Shown here in pieces: positions 1 to 47,639 of a DNA stretch of 64,000 bases. Position 1 is the stretch's first letter; every line of letters begins with the position of its first letter. The stretch is taken from NCBI GenBank assembly GCA_950097015.1, contig CATNEN010000038.1, forward strand, positions 23,945,001 through 24,009,000, written 5' to 3'. Below the pieces are notes generated by a model that made no database searches, was not told the DNA's origin, and saw only the letters and a program-made list of their open reading frames with translations. Source of the stretch: Macrostomum hystrix. Its lineage: Eukaryota; Platyhelminthes; Macrostomidae. Both the position numbers and the translations under genes were made by a program.

Positions 1-36887
<36,887 letters not shown>

Positions 36888-39790
36888 AGAAAAGTTAGAC
36901 TGAAGATGATGGAGTCTAACTTAACTATATTTTAGCAAGGAATTAATGTAGCTTATTCTTAAATATTGACATTACTAATGAAGCAACCATAAGAAGAGGC
37001 TGCTTCTAGGACTTTTTTGTTTTAGCAAGCTTTGAAAAGAGACAAATCGCATTGACAGTTATGATCGATATCGAAGTGTTTTCTTTTTAATTGTGATTTT
37101 AAATTCAAGCTGCACAAATAACGCGCACTTCAATACGAGTTTTAATAAAATTTCCCATAAATAAATATAATTTTGTGTATAATGCTCTTACAAATTTGAG
37201 TTTTTGCATTATATTATAATTATGTAAGAAGGGAAAATATTTTCAACCTTTTTAATATTAACGTTTCAGTGATTTGGTTTACGCACCATTTCCTTTTGTT
37301 TTCTGAAACTAATCTATTGATATAGTTTTTTAATCGCTAAATTACCGATGGTTTTATCGATGGTTTTCTGTCATTTTGTGTTAGTCTGAACTAAACTGGT
37401 GTATATTTATAAAGAAAAAAATGAAAATTTTTATTTTTTTAATGCTACTTGAACTGCTGTACGTAAAATAATTTTATTAATTTTCTTTCTAACGAGCGCA
37501 TAATAGCTTCTACGGTCATGGTTTTATTATTGACTGTATGTGCGAAAAGTGGGAAGCAGCTTTTCTGTATTATTTTTATAATGGTATTATACTATATACT
37601 GTCAAGTACCACTATATAATATATTCCTAGTCCTTTTGACTATTTTTGTGGATATAGGACTTGATATTTTGATGCACCTTTGTGATGCATTGTATTTGTA
37701 TGAATCGTATCACAATCCTTTTTCCTTAAACTATTTCCCTACATATTTAGGACATTTTAGTACTTTGAAATTGATTTGTAGCTTTTATAGCTTACGGAAT
37801 AAAATAGAAATATATAAGTTGAAGGTGATATACCTATAGCATAAAACTAAACACAGCGTGCGAAGTATGGTAAAAGTACTAGGCCTACACAGAATATATT
37901 CAGGTTTCAGTTCACTTTGATTGTTTACCCTTCGAACATCGAACTTATAATTAACCGTGAACAGGCTGCTTCAATCCTACATGGCTTGCAGAATGTGCAA
38001 TACTATATTTATAAATAATTATCGCTAGGTCATTATCGATTCTTTTCTAGTTGTTACACGCGAGTACTCTCAGAAACAATCGTAAATGTATTCGGCAGTA
38101 CACCAATGTTTCTTTCACGCACTTGTAATTTATTTTTACGTCTATTTCAAATTACTGTATGAACCGCTATATATAGTGATCAATACTGGAGATAATTTAC
38201 AGAGCCGCGATCTGCGCTGCCGAAGTTTCAGTGCACAATATATTTGCGTCAGTAACACATTGTGGCTATTTTGCTCAGGACTCAGTGGAATAGGCAGAAT
38301 TGCCTCGTCTCGCTTGCTTTAATGCTAGTCTCGATTTATATTACATCATATTACAAACACATAAATTATTATGTGCGTACGAGCTAAAACAATAAGTTTT
38401 TAATGAAAAAAACTCACCTGATTTATATCAATCTACGATCGAAACCACCCACAAAAATTGACGTTGAAATTTACTACCCTTGCTTTTGTCTTTTCAATTT
38501 TAAATAACAATTTACACATTTATGTATTTGAAACATGCGGATCACGAACGTACAGCAAAAAATTATTATACTAATGCATTTTGTGCTAAGATGTGAGCTC
38601 TATCAATACACTAATACAGCGAAAATGAAAAAATGTAATTTTTGGCAACTTTGCATCCTTATTTTTACCTGGACGCAAAGACATTCAACAAAATTGTGTC
38701 GCAGAGAAAACAAAAAAATCAATGTTTTTTGTGAGCTTTCGAATTATTAAAAAAATTGAAATAGAAAAATCTAGGTTGATTGCTTTGTAAACATTTCCCG
38801 CGGGAGTCAATTAATTAGAGTTAACACATTTTCCGGGGTGTCTGAACTAGTGATACAACAATTTACCCGCGACTTTTTAATTTGTATCAACACCTTTCTA
38901 ATGGACTATCCTTGTAATTTAAAGTGGCTTTAAATAATTTTTTCTTATAGGTGTCTCGACAGCTTTTAGTCTTTCTGTTTTAACAATAAGTTTATATAGA
39001 CTGCAAAAAGAGTAATAACAACAGGTAAGCACACATATGGAGCATAATGGAACAATAGCAGTTACTATTAGAATGCATGCATTAAACTAAAAATTAGCAT
39101 AGCAGTTGTTGAATGCTATATGAAGGGGCTATAAGCTACTTACAGTGGGGACGACTGATTAATAATGCCACTAAAAAATAAAAGTACAGTCACTGACACT
39201 ATAATGAGTATTGAGGTGCCGGCCTTCGGATCTCAGCCGAGTTTTCATTGCTGAAATAAAATTTGACGGGTTTCATTTTTTTCAGGTAATTTCAGCAAAA
39301 AAAATTCTGGACACTTGCCTTAATCTCCTCACATTGTTCAGGGCCACAGAAAAGTTTCTTAGAAACAGTGTCACTTTATTTCATCTCTTATTTCATTACA
39401 ATGCTTCATTAGCCTGGATCCTAACTGCCGTGAATTATGTCTTACCATCTGTAGCGTCTTTAACTCCCATTTTGCCAAAAATGATGAATTTCTATTCATA
39501 GTAAAGCAACTGGAATTACAAAGGCGTGTCTTCTTCTAGTTTGCTGGCTTTTTTGTAAATGCAGCGACTATAGAGCTAACTCACAATTGACTAACTTAAC
39601 TATTGTTTGAGCAATTCTTTAACAGTGCGAGTTAATACCAGCACAGTGTATTTGATTGGCAGTGGGACTCTTTCATTATTGGTGGTCGGTAAAAGTACAA
39701 TTTAACATGACGTTTTTTAGTTTAGAATATCCTTTTAACTCAATCAATCGATGATTTTACTGAGAGGATACTTATATGAACCTTTATAGG
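36888..39790. other. AT-rich spacer between Nf1 and the receptor gene
   Basis: About 2.9 kb, strongly AT-rich, with short random open frames and no homology that I recognise. It should hold the Nf1 promoter. A SINE A tail-like scrap (GCTCAGGACTCAGTGGAATA, GGCAGAATTGCCTCGTCT) lies at 38273-38310. Confidence 0.6.
36899..38418 (-). other. Possible Nf1 5' UTR intron
   Basis: On the minus strand an acceptor-like CTTCAG ends at 36900, 12 bases before the Nf1 ATG. A textbook donor (CAG then GTGAGT) lies at 38417. Splicing between them would give a leader intron of about 1.5 kb and place the promoter to the right of 38418. There is no coding homology to support it. Confidence 0.25.
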
Positions 39791-39792
39791 GT

Positions 39793-40005
39793 GTTAGAGC
39801 CTATAGCTAGTGGTTAGAGCGTCGGACTCACGACTTTTGCTCCAGTTCACCCAGCTGATAAATGGGTACTAGCATTAGCTGGGGTATTTGAGGGTGTGGC
39901 GTCTCCCCAGTCCATGGACTGAACAGTCGTACGCAGCAGCTTTCAGATGCAGATGTCGGCTGTACATCCGACCCAATTGGGGCAGGTGTAATTGATTATG
40001 CATTG
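39793..40005 (+). mobile_element. SINE family C copy
   Basis: Head TAGCTAGTGGTTAGAGCGTC (A-box-like), a diverged B box, then CAGCATTAGCTGGGG-type core, the CAGTCCATGGACTG palindrome and CCAATTGGGGCAGGTGTAAT. Confidence 0.8.
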
Positions 40006-40039
40006 ACCCAGGACTATAAACAGCGAGAGGTCAATACGT

Positions 40040-40695
40040 TGCATTCTGCTAACTCCTGAGCACAAATGCAATCTGCTAACTCCTGAGCACAAATGCAATC
40101 TGCTAACTCCTGAGCACAAATACAATCTGCTAACTCCTGAGCACAAATGCATTCTGCTTACTCCTGAGCACAAATGCAATCTGCTTACTCCTGAGCACAA
40201 ATACAATCTGCTAACTCCTGAGCACAAATACAATCTGCTTACTCCTGAGCACAAATGCAATCTGCTTACTCCTGAGCACAAATGCAATCTGCTTACTCCT
40301 GAGCACAAATGCAATCTGCTAACTCCTGAGCACAAATGCAATCTGCTAACTCCTGAGCACAAATACAATCTGCTAACTCCTGAGCACAAATACAATCTGC
40401 TTACTCCTGAGCACAAATGCAATCTGCTTACTCCTGAGCACAAATGCAATCTGCTTACTCCTGAGCACAAATGCAATCTGCTTACTCCTGAGCACAAATG
40501 CAATCTGCTTACTCCTGAGCACAAATGCAATCTGCTTACTCCTGAGCACAAATGCAATCTGCTAACTCCTGAGCACAAATGCAATCTGCTTACTCCTGAG
40601 CACAAATGCAATCTGCTTACTCCTGAGCACAAATGCAATCTGCTTGCTTACTCCTGAGCACAAATGCAATCTGCTTACTCCTGAGCACAAATGCA
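40040..40695. repeat. 27-bp minisatellite downstream of the receptor stop codon
   Basis: About 24 units of TCCTGAGCACAAATGCAATC plus TGCTTAC or TGCTAAC; GC versus AC variation in AAATGC/AAATAC. Since 27 is a multiple of 3, the minus strand reads as repeated HLCSGVSRL. Confidence 0.97.
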
Positions 40696-40713
40696 GGTGC
40701 TCTGGATACTTAC
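40040..40713 (-). other. Possible 3' UTR intron of the receptor gene
   Basis: 55 bases after the stop codon the minus strand reads CTAG then GTAAGTATCC, a near-perfect donor, and the 27-bp array begins at once. An acceptor-like CTGTTTATAG lies near 40015. The layout copies the coding introns of this gene. Confidence 0.4.
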
Positions 40714-40768
40714 CTAGATAAAATGACAATCTTTAGAAATTCGGGTTAGAATCTGTCCAGTCTCATTT

Positions 40769-40936
40769 CTACGACTTGTCCGTCAGCCGTTTGATGATGG
40801 CGTCCTGATCAACGAAGTCCAATATGAAAGGCGCGTTCATCAGAATGGCGACTGTGCCGAAAATGGTGACGGTAGAGAAAATCACCAACTGAATTCTATC
40901 TATCACCGAAGCGACGTATTTCCAGTCTTGGAGCAC
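40769..40936 (-). CDS. Receptor exon 7: M4 and stop
   Basis: 55 codons plus [39 protein letters not shown], ending RLTDKS. DWKYVA-VIDR and NAP after M4 are family signatures. It has no long frame on its own, but the TTGTTACAG acceptor and the phase fit. Confidence 0.95.
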   Translation of the reverse strand: MLQDWKYVASVIDRIQLVIFSTVTIFGTVAILMNAPFILDFVDQDAIIKRLTDKS

Positions 40937-43900
40937 CTGTAACAATATTAGGTCCAGTGCATGGGTGGGAAAAAACTTAATCGAGAGAACAAGTTCTGCA
41001 AATACAATAGCTTAAAGTCCCTGACAAAAATAGCATAAAATTTGAGAAATGTTAGCTTATTGCCTCTATAGTCAGTGTTCTATATATCATGCACTCACTA
41101 ATAGACTTGAGAAAGTTGAAATCGTTAGAGATATACGAGAAGTATAACTCATCATTCAAAGCCGTACGAGTCAGCATCATCGACTCTTGGACATTGCTCT
41201 TTGTATGTTAGCTCTTTGGCGAATCCATATCGGTTGAAATGTCTTAAAATAATTACCAATAACAATCCATACAGCAATAGTTGCCGACATGATTACAAGA
41301 TACAATTTTGTGAGCAGAAAGTTTTGCCTATAGAAATAGGTGGTTTTTGCCACCAGACATTCCGACGAGAGTTCAGACCGCTATTCAGACCGCTAATCGT
41401 TGAATAGCGGTCTCTGAATCGAAGAATCTCGACGATGCCGACGTTTTGTGATTCTGTACGCTGTTGTCTACTGTTAATTTCAGTTTTGGCCTCCTGCCCC
41501 TTGCACAAAAATGTCATAAACCAGTCCACAGACTCACCCGTTTATATTCGTCTTCAATTCTCAGATGCGTGGAAATGAAATTGATTGCCGCTATGGCTCT
41601 TCTTAGCTCAGGAGTCACTTCCAGACCGCTAAATGGTGGTGCTTGCTGCTGCTGCTGCTGCTGCTGGAAGCTTTCGTCGACGCTGTTAAAATCGCGCAGC
41701 TCAAACTGCTCATTTGGTGTGTGAGCATTGTTTAAATCGCCGAATTCTCCACAGCCAGTCGGACTTTGAGGAAAGCTAGACTGAAATCCTCGGATAGTTC
41801 GCCTGTTGCCGCTGCCGTTGCATTTTTCGGCCATTCGACTCATACGATGCTTAGCGATTTCCTCTCGATCAATATGCTCCGGCCGTTTCATAAACAATAC
41901 CCTTGGCAGGTATTTGAGAAACACCAGCCTGACCCAGTTAGGCATCTTGTGCGTTCGCGGCGTCCGGAAATTCCAGTTGATGATGATCACGGTGAAGACA
42001 ATAGTGATGATGTTCATTATGAAAGTGAACAATAGAAATTTTGATATCAACGGTATTGAGATGGAGGTTGGGGGCAGAATCTTGCTGACTAGCAGGAGGA
42101 ACACGACAAGAGCCAGGAGAATGGAGATGCACAGTGTCATCTTCTCGCCAGCGTCGGCAGGCAGGTAGAAGACGCAGACGCTGAGAAAGGAGATGAGTAC
42201 ACACGGTATGATGAGGTTGACGGTGTAGAATAAAGTCTTCCTTCTGATGGTGATGGTGAAGATCATCATGGTCTGTGGCGGCTGCCCACTCTTCTCAATG
42301 CGGGTGATGTTTCCCGGACAGTCGATGATGTCCCAGGACCCGGACTTCCAGTAGTCGTTCAGGTCAGCGACTCGGGCGCCTTCGTACCAATCAAGCACCA
42401 CCTGAGTTTTGTGTGAGCCGTGAGGCACCATTTGACACCGATTCTACCATTTTACACCCTTTCGATTCTACCATTTTACACCCTTCGATTCTACCATTTT
42501 ACACCCTTCGATTCTACCATTTTACACCCTTCGATTGTTACATTCTACACCCTTTGATTCTACTATTTTCTACCATTCTACACCCTTTGATTCTACCATT
42601 CTACACCCTTCGATTCTACCAATTTACACCCTTCTTTTCTAACATTTTACATCATTTGATTCTATCGTTTTACACCCTTCGATTCAAAAAATTTACACCC
42701 TTCAATTCTATCATTCTACACCAATCGATTTAACCATTTTACACCCTTCGATTCTACTATTTTACACCCTTCGATTCTACCATTTTACACCCTTTGATTC
42801 TACCATTTTACACCCTTCGATTCTACCATTTTGCACACTTCGTTTCTACCATTTTACACCCTTTCGATTCTACCATTTTACACCCTTTCGATTTTACCAT
42901 TTTACACCCTTACGCCGGAAAGTTCACCTGGGTTGCATCGAATGTCCAGCTACCGAATTTCATTTCGCACTCCTGCTGATCAAACGGGAAGTATTTAACG
43001 TGGATGGTGCATGAGCTCTTGTAGATTGCTGGCGGCACCCACAGAATGATGCCGCTGCTGAATATGAGAATGTTTGGCTGCCAAGATACTTCGTAACGGC
43101 CGTCGGCGCTGGAAATAATTGTTCAGAAGATGCTAAATTGGCGTCAGCGGGTGTCAGGAAGGTGTGAGATTAGTTTTAGTGTGTTATCAATTTTATTTTA
43201 GGATTTTGTCAATGAGATTTCAGAAAGGTGTCAGATCGGTTTCAGGAAGGTGTCAGGTTGATTTCAGGAAGGTTTCAGGTTGATTTCAGGAAGGTTTCAG
43301 GTTGATATCAGGAAGGTTTCTGGTTGATTTTAGGAAGGTGTCAGGTTGAATTCAGGAAGGTGTCAGGTTGATTTTAAGAATGTGTCAGGTTGTTTTCAGG
43401 AAGGTTTCAGGTTGGTATCAGGTTGGTGTCAGATCGGTTTTAGGATGGTGTCAGTTTGGTGTCAGGAAGGCGTCATGTCACTTTTAGAAGGGTGTCGAAA
43501 ATTTTTAAGATTCTAAGAAGGTGGTAATGAGTATTGAGTAAGTTGTGTACTTATTGCTTACTTATTGTACAACACAATGTCTGGCTTCCAGATTTTGTTA
43601 GGATTAACGCGGATTACTTGAATGCCGCCGAAATCGCTAGGGTCCCAACGGAGCTGATAGTCGGACCAAGTCTGAAAAGTAAAATTTGGGTCCAATAGTT
43701 TTTTTGACATGTTTTATTGACCCTTTTTACAGAGGAGGTTCAGATGTACTCGAACTTTGATTCGTGACAATTTGCCTTTGCTTGGGCAAGATTGCAAGGT
43801 AAGATTCTATCCTCTCTCAGATAAATAAGAAGAAGATAGAGGATGGCAAAGTGGCTTCTAGCTGGAGGGTACGTACTGCGTGGCTTTGACACACGGATGT

Positions 43901-46900
43901 CTGTCGCGTGCTTTGGCAGCTGTAGTAATAAAGCTTTGGCTCAGGGAATCTAAGTCCACCGTACTGCTAGAGGTCAATATTCTGGCCGAAATAAAACACT
44001 TTCGCTTTCTCCTCTCTTCCGCAAAATTGTTTCGATGTGTTAGGCCATCGCTCTATTGACTTAAAAGTCATCTCAAAGTCGTAGAAACGGATACACGTTT
44101 TTGGACTATGCGCAATAAAAAAAGTGAAGAGAGATGAAGGAAAGGATGTAGAGGAGAGGAGACAGAGAAAGGAACAGAGAGGGAAGGGAGAGAGAGGAAG
44201 AAAGAGAGAAAGGGAGAGGGAGAGAAAGGGGGAGACGAAAGGAGAGAGAGGAAGGGAGAGAGGAAGGGAGAGAGGTAGGTAGAGAGGAAGGTAGAGAGGA
44301 AGGGAGAGAGGAGGGTAGAGAGGAAGGTAGAGAGGAAGGGAGAGAGGAAGGGAGAGAGGAAGGGAGAGAGGAAGGGAGAGAGGAAGGTAGAGAGGAAGGG
44401 AGAGAGGAAGAGAGAGGAAGGTAGAGAGGAAGGGAGAGAGGAAGGTAGAGAGGAAGGTAGAGAGGAAGGTAGAGAGGAAGGGAGAGAGGAAGGTAGAGAG
44501 GAAGGTAGAGAGGAAGGTAGAGAGGAAGGTAGAGAGGAAGGGAGAGAGGAAGGTAGAGAGGAAGGGAGAGAGGAAGGTAGAGAGGAAGGGAGAGAGGAAG
44601 GTAGAGAGGAAGGTAGAGAGGAAGGTAGAGAGGAAGGTAGAGAGGAAGATAGAGAGGAAGGTAGAGAAGAAGGGAGAGAGGAAGGTAGAGAGGAAGGTAG
44701 AGAGGAAGGTAGAGAGGAAGGGAGAGAGGAAGGTAGAGAGGAAGGTAGAGAGGAAGGTAGAGAGGAAGGGTGAGAGAAAGGGTGAGAGGAAGGGTGAGAG
44801 GAACGGGAAGATGAGAAGGGAGTAAAAAGAAGGGGGAAGTGTGGAGTGGCAGTAAGAGGAGAGGAAGGTAGAGAGGAAGGGAAATATATGGTAGCATTAG
44901 TGAAGAGAATACGATCTTTTTTACATTTTCTTGTTTCAAAGGCTTTAGGAAAAATCCGTGCAATAATAAGGAATAATAAATTAGAAAAGCAGTCTCACCA
45001 TCCTTAGCCACACGTTACTCTTCATCACTTGACTTTTTTCCTCCTAAAATTAATAATAGACAGATTAAAAAAACAGTTGAATATAATCGAGAAGTACTCA
45101 GAAAAGTGTCATTATTAGTTATTTTTAAATACGGTTCACTTGCCACATTGATGAGCTGAATCATGGCGAGACCAAAACCAACTTTCACAGTCTGGTTGAG
45201 ATTAGACACTGGCCTAATCAGCCTGTTGTAGCCTTTGTGCTTGAACAGCAGGTTAACTAGCTTGATTTCATCATCGCTGCCAATGCCTGCCAAGGGTTTG
45301 TTGATAGACTAGCAATCCATTCTACTGATTAAGCTACGATATAGGCTAGTCTAGCAATCCATTCTACGAATTTATCTGCGATATAGGCTAGTCTAGCAAT
45401 CCAGTATATTAATTTAGCTCCGATATAGGCTAGTCTAGCAATCCATTCTACTGATTAAGCTACGATATGGGCTAGTCTAGCAATCCAGTATATTAAATTT
45501 AGCTCCGATATAGGCTAGTCTAGCAATCCAGTATATTAATTTAGCTCCGATATAGGCTAGTCTAGCAATCCATTCTACTGATTAAGCTACGATATGGGCT
45601 AGTCTAGCAATCCATTCTACTGATTAAGCTACGATATAGGCTAGTCTAGCAATCCATTCTACTGATTAAGCTACGATATGGGCTAGTCTAGCAACCCATT
45701 ATATTAATTTAGCTCCGATATAGGCTAGTCTAGCGATCCATTATATTAATTTAGCTACGATACAGGCTAGTCTAGCAATCCATTCTACTGATTAAGCTAC
45801 GATATGGGCTAGTCTAGCAATCCAGTATATTAATTTAGCTACGATATAGTCTAGTCTAGCAATCCGTTCTACTGATTAAGCTACGATATAGGCTAGTCTA
45901 GCAATCCATTCTACTGATTTAGCTACGATACAGGCTAGTCTAGCAATCCATTATATTAATTTAGCTACGATACAGGCTAGTCTAGCAATCCAGTATATTA
46001 ATTTAGCTACGATATAGGCTAGTCTAGCAATCCATTCTACTGATTTAGCTACGATACAGTCTAGTCTAGCAATCCATTATATTAATTTAGCTCCGATATA
46101 GGCTAGTCTAGCGATCCATTATATTAATTTAGCTACGATACAGGCTAGTCTAGCAATCCATTCTACTGATTAAGCTACGATATGGGCTAGTCTAGCAATC
46201 CATTCTACTGATTAAGCTACGATATAGGCTAGTCTAGCAATCCATTCTACTGATTTAGCTACGATATGGGCTAGTCTAGCAATCCAGTATATTAAATTTA
46301 GCTCCGATATAGGCTAGTCTAGCAATCCAATACATTAATTTAGCTCCCGTATAGGCTAGTCTAGCAATCCATTCTACTGATTAAGCTACGATATGGGCTA
46401 GTCTAGCAATCCAGTATATTAATTTAGCTACGATATAGGCTAGTCTAGCAATCCATTCTACTGATTTAGCTACGATATGGGCTAGTCTAGCAATCCATTC
46501 TACTGATTTAGCTACGATATAGGCTAGTCTAGCAATCCATTCTACGGATTTAGCTGCGATATAGGCTAGTCTAGCAATCCATTCTACTGATGTAGCTACG
46601 ATATAGGCTAGTCTAGCAATCCATTCTACTGATGTAGCTACGATATAGGCTAGTCTAGCAATCCATTATATTAATTTAGCTACGATATGGCTATTCTAGC
46701 AATCCATTATATTAATTTAGCTACGATATGGCTATTCTAGCAATCCATTATATTAATTTAGCTACGATATAGGCTAGTCTAGCAATCCATTCTACGGATT
46801 TAGCTGCGATATAGGCTAGTCTAGCAATCCATTCTACTGATGTAGCTACGATATAGGCTAGTCTAGCAATCCATTCTACTGATGTAGCTACGATATAGGC

Positions 46901-47605
46901 TAGTCTAGCAATCCATTATATTAATTTAGCTACGATATGGCTATTCTAGCAATCCATTATATTAATTTAGCTACGATATAGGCTAGTCTAGCAATCTATT
47001 CTACTGATGTAGCTACGATATAGGCTAGTCTAGCAATCCATTCTACTGATGTAGCTACGATATAGGCTAGTCTAGCAATCCATTCTACTGATGTAGCTAC
47101 GATATAGGCTAGTCTAGCAATCCATTCTACTGATGTAGCTACGATATAGGCTAGTCTAGCAATCCATTATATTAATTTAGCTCCGATATAGGCTAGTCTA
47201 GCAATTCGTTATATTAATTTAGCTACGATATGGCTATTCTAGCAATCCATTATATTAATTTAGCTACGATATAGGCTAGTCTAGCAATCCATTATATTAA
47301 TTTAGCTCCGATATAGGCTAGTCTAGCGATCCATTATATTAATTTAGCTACGATATAGGCTAGTCTAGCAATCCATTATATTAATTTAGCTCCGATATAG
47401 GCTAGTCTAGCGATCCATTATATTAATTTAGCTACGATACAGGCTAGTCTAGCAATCAATTATATTTAGCTACTATGTGGGCTAGTCTAGCAATCCATTA
47501 GAACTCACCTGACTCTCGAACTTGTTGGCTCTGTTGCACGCAGCAGCAGAAAAGTGTCATTATTAGCATATGCTCAAACGTTCTCATCAATGGAAAATAA
47601 TTCAT
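40769..47605 (-). CDS. Nicotinic acetylcholine receptor subunit, non-alpha type, 7 exons
   Basis: Subunit of a pentameric acetylcholine-gated cation channel in the nerve or muscle plasma membrane. The seven exons give 535 residues, normal for the family. Order: signal peptide (about 1-25), extracellular ligand-binding domain with [15 protein letters not shown] and a 13-residue Cys loop ([15 protein letters not shown]), M1 (about 250-273), M2 (about 278-300), M3 (about 312-335), long cytoplasmic loop with a Gln run, M4 (about 490-512). M2 has Glu at -1' (GEKMTL) and Leu at 9', as in cation channels. Loop C has one Cys (IIDCPGN) instead of the vicinal pair of alpha subunits, so it should provide the complementary binding face. 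The [11 protein letters not shown] and [13 protein letters not shown] blocks resemble protostome muscle/neuronal subunits. Confidence 0.95.
41155..41460 (+). mobile_element. Family X copy in receptor intron 6
   Basis: Shares TTTTGTGAGCAGAAA, GCCACCAGACAT, TCTCGACGATGCCGA and TTTTGTGATTC with 14690-14905. It contains an internal hairpin around CAGACCGCTATTCA and TGAATAGCGGTCTCTG. Confidence 0.65.
41538..42401 (-). CDS. Receptor exon 6: loop C, M1-M3 and cytoplasmic loop
   Basis: 288 codons. It starts [18 protein letters not shown], then the single-Cys loop C, M1 ([18 protein letters not shown]), M2, M3 ([20 protein letters not shown]), [14 protein letters not shown], and a variable loop with eight or so Gln in a row, ending [20 protein letters not shown]. 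Acceptor AAACTCAG, donor GTGAGTC. Confidence 0.97.
42435..42915. repeat. 23-bp minisatellite filling receptor intron 5
   Basis: About 20 units of CCCTTCGATTCTACCATTTT plus ACA. Intron 5 is 42402-42927; the array leaves only about 12-35 bases at each side. Confidence 0.96.
42928..43108 (-). CDS. Receptor exon 5: Cys loop
   Basis: Residues 132-192. [23 protein letters not shown], the 13-residue Cys loop and [10 protein letters not shown] with the loop B tryptophan. Acceptor ATTTCCAG, donor GTGAAC. Confidence 0.96.
43190..43490. repeat. Imperfect 16-18-bp array in receptor intron 4
   Basis: Units like TTTCAGGAAGGTTTCAGGTT and GGTGTCAGGTTGATTTCAGG; the sense strand is rich in CCTGA and TTCCT. 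Confidence 0.88.
43562..43671 (-). CDS. Receptor exon 4
   Basis: Residues 96-131: [17 protein letters not shown] then [16 protein letters not shown] (loop A). Acceptor TTTTCAG, donor GTAAGC. Phase 2 exit matches exon 5. Confidence 0.95.
44140..44890. repeat. Pure purine array in receptor intron 3
   Basis: About 750 bases that are almost only A and G on the plus strand apart from regular single T bases: AGAGAGGAAGGGAGAGAGGA and GGTAGAGAGGAA units. The sense strand is pyrimidine-rich. The 301-codon Leu/Pro/Ser frame is an artefact. Confidence 0.97.
44999..45043 (-). CDS. Receptor exon 3
   Basis: 45 bases, [15 protein letters not shown]; with exon 2 this gives LINVEEKSQVM, as in family members (LANVDEKNQVM). 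NVWLR holds the loop D tryptophan. Acceptor AATTTTAG, donor GTGAGA. Confidence 0.92.
45144..45286 (-). CDS. Receptor exon 2
   Basis: Residues 33-80: [20 protein letters not shown] and [24 protein letters not shown]. Acceptor CTTGGCAG. It is followed by GCAAGT, a GC donor (see exon 3). Confidence 0.92.
45306..47503. repeat. 42-bp minisatellite filling receptor intron 1
   Basis: About 52 units with GGCTAGTCTAGCAATCCATT and CTACTGATTTAGCTACGATA; alternates include ATATTAATTTAGCTCCGATA. Intron 1 is 45287-47508, so the array runs from 19 bases off the acceptor to about 5 bases off the donor. Unit subtypes recur in blocks, showing repeated block duplication. Confidence 0.98.
47509..47605 (-). CDS. 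Receptor exon 1: signal peptide
   Basis: Reads [20 protein letters not shown] then [12 protein letters not shown], with a hydrophobic core [11 protein letters not shown] typical of a signal peptide. Donor CAG then GTGAGT. The start could instead be the second Met (47587). A TATAAAAG box at 47627-47634 would put transcription start near 47600, which favours 47587. No homology to check against, so it is less certain than the other exons. Confidence 0.65.
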
Positions 47606-47626
47606 AATTTTGCTACTTTGCTTTTT

Positions 47627-47634
47627 CTTTTATA
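47627..47634 (-). promoter_or_regulatory. TATA box candidate of the receptor gene
   Basis: TATAAAAG on the minus strand, 22 bases before the first possible ATG and 40 before the second, in an otherwise gene-free stretch. Right place and orientation, but by motif only. Confidence 0.35.
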
Positions 47635-47639
47635 ATCCC

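Noticed and set aside
39793-39870. tRNA gene
   Set aside because: The A-box-like TAGCTAGTGGTTAGAGC is followed by a SINE C body, and the acceptor stem does not close; the same holds for the heads at 60046, 19308 and 21768.
39943-40638. 231-codon frame of repeated HLCSGVSRL
   Set aside because: 27-bp array in frame by its period; it continues into a SINE, and no homologous protein is suggested.
44106-45011. 301-codon Leu/Pro/Ser frame
   Set aside because: Complement of the purine array inside receptor intron 3; it overlaps the real exon 3 only in its terminal bases.
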